Part shown: positions 1 through 7,922 of the stretch, piece after piece | Numbering within the stretch: the stretch's first letter is position 1 | How the letters are laid out: each line of letters opens with the position of its first letter | Assembly: GCA_900617975.1 (NCBI GenBank) | Contig: UZAE01002158.1 | Location: 1-10,165 of the forward strand | DNA length: 10,165 bases | Origin: Rodentolepis nana | Taxonomy: Eukaryota > Platyhelminthes > Cestoda > Cyclophyllidea > Hymenolepididae | Direction: 5' to 3' | Program-made: the position numbers and the translations under genes | Notes under the pieces: model-generated | The model's database searches: none | What the model saw: only the letters and a program-made list of their open reading frames with translations | Told to the model about the DNA's origin: nothing

Positions 1-11
1 CCCCCCCCCCC
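1..11. repeat. Poly-C tract at the window edge (at least 11)
   Basis: Eleven C at the first base of the window; the true length is unknown. It reads as poly-G on the MOB1 sense strand. Confidence 0.95.
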
Positions 12-900
12 GAAATAAAAACCTTGAAGCCAAACCATAGATTAATCAAGGGGCCTATTCAAATGTGGAAAATTAATACTAAAAAAGAACGAGTTCATGG
101 TTGCTAAGCTAGGCATATTACAAGGATATTGGTTCAGATGAGATTAGTAGAAGAATATTAAAAAATCTCGATTTTGAAATAAAATTTCCACCACTGAAGC
201 GAGGTGAGCAGAGTGGACAAGAGAATTTGAGGGGAATAAACAGATAAACATTGAACGCCTAGGTAGAGCATAGAGTACCTTACTTCGAGGAAATTTGATT
301 ACCACAAGCCAAGGTGATCCTTGTGCCCCACTCAGAATCAGTTGCACTCTCTAAGTTGAGTTAATTTAATAAAAGAACAGTTGTATTTACTATCAAGTAA
401 ATACGTGAAACGTCGTGTGTCAATATTCAAGAATAAGTAGCTGTAGATGGGGTTGAGACTTTTGAAAAAAAGGCCTTTGTGTTTTATTACCTGAAACTGG
501 TGAAATTGACTGCATTGAAATACGGATATTTTGGTGTTTATACGCAGGCATAAACATGCAAAAACAAAACTAAGCTAATAGATGAAAGGGGTTAAAATAG
601 TGAAATCATTTAAACAAAGGGGGAGAGAGAGAAACAGATACGGGCGAAATTAAGTTGAAATTTTAGTCAAAAATAGTACCTATTGGAAAACAATGAGCAC
701 TAAATTCAAACTGACTAATGAAGTAACCAAAGTCATCTAATAAAAATAATAATAATGAGCATTGAAATTAGCTTTTAAATAGCTAATCAATCACAGGGGA
801 GAAGTTGAAGGACGGCCTTGAAACCAGAACGGAGCATATTGAAACAACTAACTGGAAACGAAACGAGCTTGACAAAGCTCTCAATTTGAACAAGTGATTA

Positions 901-912
901 CCCCCCCCCCCC
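901..912. repeat. Poly-C tract (12)
   Basis: Twelve C followed by ACCACCCA in otherwise AT-rich DNA. It reads as poly-G on the MOB1 sense strand. Confidence 0.95.
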
Positions 913-1043
913 ACCACCCAGGCTGTGATCGCTACAGACTGCGTCTTCAGAAAAAAATGGCTTCCAGCTGCAATTAGGAAGACGAATAGGGTAGCATCAT
1001 GGAGTCTCCTAAACGATTAACATTAATTATTAAGCACCAATCT

Positions 1044-1078
1044 ATTGGCAATTGTGCTGGTTAAGCACAGTTGCCAAT
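1044..1078. repeat. Strong hairpin (15-bp stem, 5-nt loop)
   Basis: Left arm ATTGGCAATTGTGCT, loop GGTTA, right arm AGCACAGTTGCCAAT. The arms pair at 14 of 15 positions; the remaining pair is T1052 with G1070, which would be a G-U pair in plus-strand RNA. TTAAGCAC occurs both at 1030-1037 and across the loop and right arm (1061-1068), so the element may be part of a larger inverted repeat. Confidence 0.8.
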
Positions 1079-1593
1079 TCCACTCAGTTGGATGCACGCC
1101 GAAGAGCATCGAAACCCTAAGGTCTCGTTTATTTCGCAGGCAAATATGTCAACTGCTGTCCCCACGTGGCTTTAAAAGCGAAGGCGGTAGTTGTAGAACA
1201 AGAAGTTAGGCCCATAAGTTAATTTTTCCTTACTTCAGTGAATTAAGCCTCTCGAGACGAATTTCGTTCAAATTCATTGATTTCGGAACTAGAGATCCTT
1301 TGCATTCTCCGAATTTTCTCTACTTCATCCCGACCTTACATTTCATTTGTACTACTACCAAACCATAGAGTCTAGAAGATTGTTCTTTGCTTTGCCAAGA
1401 GCATAATTCACTAGACAGACAAATAACCTGCATATCTCCAATAGAGTCAATAAAGCAAAATCGATTACGTATATGACTTTGATATAGGTTTAAGCAAGTT
1501 ACCACTATAAGTAAATAAACACTAAAGTGAAAGGCATTAGTGATGGATTCTTAGACCCCATACATAGAAAATAAAAACAGACCACAAACGCAC

Positions 1594-1821
1594 CAATTTT
1601 TGAGGGAAAGATGGCTTCATTTTCGAGGTGATTTTGCGTCCAAACCATGAGATTGTTGATGTAGCGTGGAGCGGAGCACTTGACCGGCTTTTTCACGGTC
1701 TGCCCATCAGCCCAGTAGTACTCGTAACGCGGTCCTGCCGACATGGTGGGACAGGTTGTGTCAGTACAAAACTCAGCCAGGGTGCCATAGAGCATGTTGA
1801 TTTGTTGGAAGAATTCCACAG
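1594..1821 (-). CDS. MOB1: MOB1 coding exon 3 (zinc-site cysteines and core)
   Basis: The 228-nt exon starts after CCTAACTTAG and ends AAAATTG before the donor GTGCGT. Its first two bases complete the Thr codon begun in exon 2 (A|CT), giving NTVEFF. It encodes residues 81 to 156: TVEFFQQINMLYGT, the zinc pair C99/C104 in AEFCTDTTC, then MSAGPRYEYYWADG, KKPVKCSAP and the end FPSKIG. The last codon is split (G|), as expected for a following exon starting with the VPFPKNF-type segment of MOB1. E83 stands where human MOB1 has D63. The usual YEYHW reads YEYYW. Confidence 0.96.
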
Positions 1822-4525
1822 CTAAGTTAGGAAAAACAGAAAGTCACTAAAGGAGAGGTAAAAATGGTGGCAGTAGTAGTAGTAGTAGTTGCAGACTAAA
1901 TTTGCAATTAGGTTTATCAATTTACCCCGGCTTTCACAAACATCACATTTTACTCGACTGATTACATGGTGTATCCAAAACTCGTCGTAAGAAACAATTA
2001 AATGATAATTTGATCTCCAATAATTCATAAATCTGTCCAAGAATTGATAATAAATCTCGAAACACCTTAGCTCGCTTTGTCTATAAATAATAGATAAGAA
2101 GGAAATCGTGCTCGACGAATCTCCTTTCCCTCTATATGTCTAGGGCTCTAAAGTTAAAGGAGTGATAATTAAAGAATTCCCTCTGTTTATTATCCGATGC
2201 TGAATAAATGGAAGAATGGGCCACAATTAGTACCTACCTCCATTTGCAAAATAGTCTCATCACCAAGAAAACGGAATTCGCCACCAAAAATGCTTAGCAT
2301 GGAATTAGTGCTTTAATTGCAAACTACGTAGGCGTATCATTTAAAAGCAGCCCAGAAAAGAAGGTAGAAAAAGAAACACACAAGAAAAATGGCCTAGTTC
2401 AGAGATCACATTGGTGAATACTAATCAGAGAGAGTATTTATTCCAATCGCTCGACATATATTGATTAATCTACGATAAAATCCCCTGGAGTGCCTACTAT
2501 GCGAAGAGGAAGCAACATTCTGAAGTACTCCTGTCTCAGATACTTTAATTCAATACGGATGGGAGCACAGTCACCGTTAACAACTCAAACTGACGAACAA
2601 CTGAGCCGTTGGCGTAGTGATCAGCACACATCTTCGCAATCCGAGGTTACGAGATAAATATCCATTGACGCATATGCAGTCGTTGGAGGGTAACCGACAG
2701 CTTTGGCTATTGCTGGTCCACAAGAAGGGCGACAGAATGTGAAATATCTTCCATCTATTAAAGATGTGGTTGCTAGTACATCCCCATCTGGCCTTGGAAA
2801 ATCAAGCGAAATTACATCAAGCAACCTTTTACTACTCATGGGAATGTCCTAACAAGTTTTCTCCCCAAATAGCCTTGCAACCAATACTCCTAAACCATTT
2901 GGGAGTTATTCAAAAGTACAAGAAGGTCGCAAACGGGATTTCTTGCTCTGATTTATTGAAAATGCAATTAGGGAAATACATGTATATAAATTCTGCCAAA
3001 TGTGAGCATTTTACTAACACAACAGAAAAAGCAGAAACTCGAACCACAAGAAAGGTAACGCAAAGTATGGAGGTATGCCAACTCACTAAACAAAATATTT
3101 CGATGGAATCATTTCTCAAATGCACACTATGCATAATAGTTATCTCCACATCCTCGTGGGAAAAAAGGATCCTTCAAATTGAAGATATAAAAGGAAATGC
3201 TGCAAAAATTTAGGAGCCAAATAAAACACGACCTCAGATGGATAAAAATACCTAACTTTAATTAGAACGCATTAACGATTTTTAAGCACCCAAATCGGTC
3301 AAAGGAGTGAGTCAGAGAAGTATGTGGTTGAGGTTTGACCTTGTGAGCTTAAATATCAGGCGATTTGATTTCAGATTATGGCGAAAGAAAAAGTTACGAG
3401 AAAATATCAGCGAAATATGATAAAGGTAAACTTCACAATAGCAATAAGAATTGTTAATATCAGCGATAAAGGCAATTTCCACTAGGGAATTGTTAAAGCA
3501 GCTTTAGAAATGTAATAAATTCATTGCAACAGAGGAAACTGGGGCTAGTGCTAATTAGAATACGTTTGATAAACAACCCGATAATCATTAAGACTTCATT
3601 TTCAAGAAGGACTATATGAATAAATGCGTATAAAACGCTAAAGATAGCAAAAAAGATTCAAGGTTGGGTAGAGATTGTAATAAGATCATATTTTCCTATT
3701 TAATTTTAAAGTAGGTTTAGACTTAGCGAACTCATTAAGGACGATATATAAAAAATATTAACATACTATTAACTGCGACCCATTCACATAAATCCTCTCC
3801 GGTAGGAAGTCTAACCGCTTGTTTAAGATCTCCACTTCCGAGCGTTCCAGCGGCTTCGGGTGGAAGTACACAAACCCCATTGGCATTTGTAGTTACTCCT
3901 GATGAAGAGGAAATCCCATTTCTAGCATAATCTCCACTAGCAGCTGAAGAATTACTTTTCTTTTGTCGAAATGTCCGCGAACCTGCTCGGTTACTATTGA
4001 GTGAAGCACGATAAAATAGATGAGAAAAGAAGACAGAAAAGTGAATAAACCAAAAAATATTAGTAAGAATGGTAAATGAACAATAGAAAAGATGGTAAGA
4101 ACAGTCAAGCAAAACTGAAGTCTGTTAGCGGCAACGATTAGTGAAAGAATTAAAGTAAAAGAAACATGGAGAGGAAACTACCAATTACGGGGAGAGTCTT
4201 TCACTTCAAAGGGGTTCACAACACACCAAAAACGTTTTTTCATGGAGCTAGATTAACACCATACGCTGAAAATAAAATAAACTGATTGCTAGGGCATAAA
4301 AATTACGAAATGAAATTAGATGTAAACGAAAAAATTAAAACAGGGAAAGCTAAGGCAGGAATTTCGAAATTAGCAAAGAGAAAATGCCAGCCTGATAAGA
4401 GAAATAGTCAATAAACTCATTACGAAATAGTTCCTATATCCATTAATATCAATTTAAGCAAGGAACCAAGCAAACAAAGCAGATGAAACTTTATTCAACT
4501 TTAAAACCTACAAAATAAAATTCAT
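1594..4525 (-). CDS. MOB1: MOB1/Mats kinase-activator adaptor, 5' part of gene (three exons, 3' end off window)
   Basis: MOB1 is a small zinc-binding cytosolic adaptor. It is phosphorylated by MST/Hippo and binds and activates LATS and NDR kinases. The joined exons 4512-4525, 3767-3993 and 1594-1821 give 156 codons plus one base. Seen in the translation: MNFIF at the start; the T12-F motif at the same number as in human MOB1; GTLGSGDLKQAV with the second regulatory threonine (T55, human T35); LPTGEDLCEW (E71, E75, W76, equivalent to LATS-binding E51, E55, W56); NTVEFFQQINMLYGT; the first zinc pair C99 and C104; then MSAGPRYEYYWADG and FPSKIG. Exon 3 aligns to human MOB1 without gaps and is about two thirds identical by eye, from memory. 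The N-terminal linker is about 20 residues longer than usual. The zinc histidines and C-terminus must lie left of position 1. A MOB2, MOB3 or MOB4 identity is unlikely given the MOB1-specific N-terminus. Confidence 0.95.
1822..3766 (-). other. MOB1 intron 2 (1945 nt)
   Basis: Runs from donor GTATGTT to acceptor CTTAG, in phase 1. T-rich on the sense strand except around 2620-2840, which is less AT-biased and is open in one minus frame. It also holds the longest plus-strand open frame of the window (2743-3213) and an (AGT)6 microsatellite near its 3' end. No recognisable protein family in either open frame. Confidence 0.85.
1872..1889. repeat. (AGT)6 microsatellite in MOB1 intron 2
   Basis: Six perfect AGT units, about 50 bases inside the intron from the MOB1 exon 3 acceptor. 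Confidence 0.9.
3767..3993 (-). CDS. MOB1: MOB1 coding exon 2 (N-terminal arm and LATS-contact segment)
   Basis: The 227-nt exon starts after CAATAG, which has a good pyrimidine tract upstream on the minus strand. It ends at GCAGTTAATA before the donor GTATGTT. Phases are 2 in and 1 out. It encodes residues 5 to 80: the basic T12 arm (RTFRQKK), a Ser/Asn/Gly-rich linker (about residues 18-45), VCVLPPEAAG, then the conserved TLGSGDLKQAVRLPTGEDLCEWVAVN. The linker replaces the region that forms the self-inhibitory switch helix in human MOB1. It contains a 57-nt stretch with possible intron ends (3899-3955), so this exon may be two exons in some or all transcripts. Confidence 0.92.
3899..3955 (-). 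other. Possible 57-nt in-frame optional intron inside MOB1 exon 2
   Basis: On the minus strand this stretch begins GTAATT and ends TTTCCTCTTCATCAG, so it has GT..AG ends and a pyrimidine-rich acceptor. Its length is a multiple of three and it has no in-frame stop, so both retained and spliced forms keep frame. Splicing would give RQKK-R-VTTNANG and leave MOB1 only one residue longer than the human protein at this point; retention leaves it 20 longer. Sequence similarity in the linker is too weak to decide. It could simply be coding low-complexity sequence. Confidence 0.4.
3994..4511 (-). other. MOB1 intron 1 (518 nt)
   Basis: Lies between donor GTAGGT (4511-4506) and acceptor CAATAG (3999-3994) on the minus strand, interrupting codon 5 after its second base. 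T-rich on the sense strand, with a clear pyrimidine tract near the acceptor. No other coding signal seen. Confidence 0.75.
4512..4525 (-). CDS. MOB1: MOB1 coding exon 1 (14 nt, start codon)
   Basis: ATG AAT TTT ATT TT, followed by the donor GTAGGT. The last two bases join the first base of exon 2 to make TTT. The joined N-terminus reads MNFIFNRAGSRTFRQKK, which has the same length as human MSFLFSSRSSKTFKPKK and places the regulatory threonine at residue 12. That exact length and motif match is the reason for choosing this ATG. The MOB1 frame hits a TAG right after the donor, so the exon cannot be longer. The base at -3 is C, so the start context is only moderate. No other minus-strand ATG between exon 2 and the promoter gives a similar sequence. 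Confidence 0.8.
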
Positions 4526-4722
4526 TTGATCCGAATACCAAATTACTCGAAAACTGGCGGTAGGTTAACGAACTATCTAAATGACAAGTCAGGTGAACAT
4601 AAATATAATAGGCATATATTTTAAAGATTAGTAAAAGTAATATTATGGGAACCAAATTTTTGCTGCCAAATAAATTTTTTTCAAGAAACTCAATAAGACA
4701 TATCTTTAGTGTAAACTTTAAC
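4526..4722 (-). promoter_or_regulatory. MOB1 5' leader and proximal promoter
   Basis: AT-rich stretch between the MOB1 ATG and the double TATA palindrome. If transcription starts about 25-30 bases from the minus-strand TATA box, the leader is roughly 180-190 nt. It holds short upstream ATGs that soon stop (for example ATG TCT TAT TGA on the minus strand). A pyrimidine-containing TCATTTAG (acceptor ending at 4577) could serve as a trans-splice site that would remove them. Both the leader length and trans-splicing are inference. Confidence 0.4.
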
Positions 4723-4743
4723 AATATAAAATAGTTTTATATT
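4723..4743. promoter_or_regulatory. Head-to-head TATA palindrome, candidate bidirectional core promoter
   Basis: Perfect inverted repeat: AATATAAAA, spacer TAG, TTTTATATT. It gives TATAAAA on the plus strand at 4725-4731 and on the minus strand at 4741-4735. It lies 198 bases upstream of the MOB1 ATG, just where the plus strand changes from A-rich to T-rich. The plus-strand box would point towards the LIM gene and the minus-strand box towards MOB1. In AT-rich DNA such a palindrome could arise by chance; the position is what makes it notable. Confidence 0.45.
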
Positions 4744-6422
4744 TATTTCAACAACGTTATATATTTTTTCCATTCAGTTTAAGCAAAATTGCATTATTGC
4801 AAATATAATAAGCAATGTTGATATTTACTTTATTCTCACAAAGATTTGTCCTATTATTTAAAACTGTGTTCGCCTGTTTCGCGTTTTAGAGTTATTTTGT
4901 TTGCTCACCCATGATTCCCTAGTTAAAAGGAAGTATTTTAAACATTTACAAATGTGAGTAATTATTTGTTTATATCCTTGACATTATTGCTGTTAGTGAT
5001 TCCTTAATTTTACTATTTTTAAAAATTTGTACACATATTCTTTTCACTCATATTAGTATGCCTCTAAAACTCTGAATTTCTTCAGCAAACGTGTTCTGGT
5101 AGTGTTTAATGATAAATTTTCTTGCCTTTTTTCACTTTTGCTAGCTTTTGGCTTTCTGTTTTTTACAGTGCCATTCACTTGAAAAAGTACGTATTTTTTA
5201 ATCACTAATTCAGACTATTTCAAGAATTTCATTTTACTTTGGTGGGCTTAGCTACATTTAAACTTTTTACTCTGCTTTTCGCGATTTGTCCTTTGGTGTA
5301 ATTTTGTTTTCAAATCGTGTTTGAGTCTTTATCTCTTTTGACACTCGAATATTCTTTATAAACTTCATTTGCCATTTCCCTATTGCGATTCCCGTTTGAT
5401 ATTTCCTTCTGCCTCTTTCCATTTTCATGTTTTAACTTTTAGTCTCTTCTCATTTCATTTGTTTTTCTTCCTTTTTATTTGTTGAGATTAATTTTATTTG
5501 TCATCTATTTTGATATCGTCTTTCTTTCCATCTTGATTAACGAATCGTAATTAGGACGTTAAGCGGAGTCTTCTTAAGCCTTTTATAAAAAGATATATAT
5601 TATTTAACAAGTCATGTTCTCATGACTTTATATTGGTAATTATTCCTTTTCAATATTCGGTCTGTTATTCTATGCTTCATTTTACTCGTTCGGTTCAAGG
5701 TTGTTTTCAGTAGAAAAGGTTTTCTGTAGAAGTTTTACTTTTAACTAGACTTTAGGTCTTGGTCTATTTTCATCTAGTCCTCGAGTCTCTGTCGGACAAA
5801 TTCTAATGTGCAACTCTGAAGGGTCTCTCGTGTAGTATAGCTGCTCCGTGTGCAAACCCTCCCCCTACTTAGCTCGAGAATTTGTTGAATCCTCGTAGTA
5901 ATTCTTTTCGATATGCTTCGTGGTCGCGCATGTCCTCAATTGCTCAAATTCTTTTTTGTGTGTTAATCCATATTATTGTAAGATTTTTTAATTGAAATGT
6001 ATTAATCTCTTGCTTTTCTAAGTGCAATTTTTTCGGTTTCCAATAATGATCAATGCCAATGGTTGATCTGTATTTGAGTTATGCTTTTTTGGTTCCTGTG
6101 TGCATTTTTTTCTTTCGCTTATTCGAAATTTCTGCTTACCCTCCTTTTAAGAAAATTACCCAATTGCCTCCCTTTTCTGTGTCACTGCATTCGAGTGTAT
6201 GTTTAATCTACTTAAAAAAATTCTAAAAAAACACACCTGACAGTTTGTGTGTAACCTCTGCGCTTGCATACGCACACGCTCCGGCGTTAACGACCTCATG
6301 TGGAGGCTTTTCAATTTGGGTGTTTTTTTCACACGCGCTATACTACTGACTAATGTAAACAGTAGTTGGTTATTTGTAATTATGTTAGTTGGGCTTTTTT
6401 GATACCAAAATTGACTTCGCGC

Positions 6423-6453
<31 letters not shown>

Positions 6454-7500
6454 TTATTTATTTATTCGAGGTTAATTTATACTGACCAGGTGTTATATAT
6501 TTCTAATTATTTTTTTCGTGGGTCGTATACAATGCTTGCGTGACTGCACAATTTGTTTCCTTTAGTTCAAAAGTTTAGAGTAATTGAAAGTTCCCAATTG
6601 TGCATTATGGGAAACAGTTGAAAACGGTAGCAGGGTAATTCGAAAGGATCTAAAGGACACTGTGGACATTATCTCGAGGTAGCAGGAGTCTTGCTTTATT
6701 TCCTTTTTTGTATTTGGATTACGCAATATTTACTAAATGGGTAGTTCACATCTCAAAATCTAAATTTCATTTTCCCTGGTTATTTTATCAGTGTTTGGGC
6801 TATTCCTGCCTCCCCGCCCCACTGTTCCATATCGGGAGTTTATACTGAATTGGAATGCCTTGGCACTGTGATGGTAGATGTTGATGCTGGTCAACCAATA
6901 TTTCCCATTCCTTTTTTTCGTAAAACGTTTTCCAATATCTGTCTTCGACTATTGAGTGCTCTCATTTTGCCTTCATGACGTGAAACTCGAATTCTTTTAG
7001 CACTTTTAAACAGTGCGGTTGACCATCACGTAACCTCACAGCCACGTTAACCGCTGCATCATCAGTCCATTTAATTCTGGTTATCTAACTTCATCTTGCA
7101 TCCAATTTTCCTCATTTACATGGATGTGGAAAAATTATAAGTGGGTACTTAAAAGAAAGATATATACATTCATTAATTTTGTCTTAAAAAGATGTTATGA
7201 AGCTCTTAAATGCAATGGAGTCTATGTTGGTCTAAATGTAATGCTATAATTTTATAATGAGAAGGCTTTCAGTTCCCATAAGATGATGGTGAAGTCTAAA
7301 GTAAGATCATTTCTCAATTCATTTCAATAGTTGGGGTAACTTGCTGATCCTTAAAAAACGAGCGTCTTTAACTTTTCTATAATTAGTCTGTCGCAGCATT
7401 TATCTATTTCCGTATGAACTCAATTTAGTTGGGTTGGCCAAATTTTCCAATCTGCTTTCTACCTTAACACGATTTCCTCCTTTCTCTAATTCCACTCCAG
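4744..7500 (+). other. T-rich region upstream of the LIM protein exons, probably leader exon(s) and a long first intron
   Basis: About 2.8 kb without any convincing coding exon on either strand. It is strongly T-rich on the plus strand, like the sense strand of the introns flanking the known exons, which suggests it is transcribed rightwards. A donor-like AAT|GTGAGTAATT at 4954 could end a non-coding first exon starting near 4755. It also holds an AT microsatellite at 6423-6464 and a small CpG-containing patch at 6255-6300. The end is a good pyrimidine tract and acceptor CACTCCAG at 7500. Confidence 0.5.
6423..6464. repeat. Compound microsatellite (TA)13 (TTTA)4
   Basis: Thirteen TA units at 6423-6448 run directly into four TTTA units at 6449-6464. 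Simple-sequence repeat in the upstream or first-intron region of the LIM gene. Confidence 0.95.
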
Positions 7501-7922
7501 AGTCGTCGTCCAATACTTTCATGTTGTTCTTTTTAGACCAGGGATGCAGTCGACATCACCGCCGCCGCCACCACCCTACGCCTCAAAGCATACAATAATC
7601 GCGGCGCCTCCAGCTGTATCAAATCGATCGCCTCTCTCCCCCACCGCTGGCAAAGTCCTCTCCCCTGACCCCACTTCTCCAGGTCATCGTGTTTCCACTG
7701 CACTCAACATCACCTTCTCATCCCCACCGCCCACGGAGGCTAATCGACGAGATGTGTTTATTGGAGATTCAAATACTAGGCGATATACTGTTCAGAGAGT
7801 CACGAATCAGCTACCGGTCTCCTCTTCTCAAGTTAATAGTAGTGGTGGAAGTAGTAGTAGTAACAGTAGTGGCTTTAATAGCGCAACTTCGGGAAGTAAT
7901 CCGCCAGCTGATTGGAAGCACG
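7501..7922 (+). CDS. LIM protein exon encoding the Pro/Ser-rich leader
   Basis: The ATG at 7544 has G at -3. The frame stays open upstream to 7502, so the exact exon start is open: acceptor CACTCCAG (exon from 7501) or CTTTTTAG (exon from 7537). Both acceptors have pyrimidine tracts and give the same phase. The exon ends CACG before the donor GTGAGT, phase 1. It encodes 126 residues from the ATG: STSPPPPPPYASK near the start, SPLSPTAGKVLSPDPTSP, a central RRDVFIGDSNTRRYTVQR, and a Ser/Gly/Asn tract. GC content is clearly higher than in the flanking DNA. No domain is recognised, as is usual for this leader region. Confidence 0.75.

Larger units (their letters stand above)
1..1593 (-). other. 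MOB1 intron 3 (5' part), continuing off the left edge
   Basis: Begins at donor GTGCGT on the minus strand. I searched the minus strand for the next MOB1 exon (the VPFPKNF segment and the HFIFFVQEF segment) and found neither, so the intron probably extends beyond position 1. It holds two poly-C tracts, a strong hairpin at 1044-1078, and a less AT-rich patch around 1080-1210 with a palindromic CACGTG at 1163. I could not assign any gene to this patch. Confidence 0.7.

Noticed and set aside
1..1560. Search for the next MOB1 exon (VPFPKNF and HFIFFVQEF segments) on the minus strand.
   Set aside because: No matching translation was seen; the open frames at 144-347 and 1320-1505 do not resemble MOB1.
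1628..1825. Plus-strand open frame opposite MOB1 exon 3.
   Set aside because: Antisense shadow of a clearly conserved exon.
2743..3213. Longest open frame in the window, 149 codons from ATG 2764 on the plus strand.
   Set aside because: Lies inside MOB1 intron 2 in A-rich DNA, has no recognisable domain and no bias like the real exons. Open frames also run on the opposite strand here. A chance frame is more likely; transcript data could overturn this.
4178..4243. Short minus-strand frame starting MKKRFWCVVNPFEV as an alternative MOB1 first exon.
   Set aside because: It does not resemble the MOB1 N-terminus and gives a wrong length, while the exon at 4512-4525 matches in motif, phase and length.
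5609..5628. Perfect 8-bp hairpin AAGTCATG / CATGACTT with loop TTCT.
   Set aside because: Short stem, no U-rich tail or other context, and expected at about this rate by chance in 10 kb.
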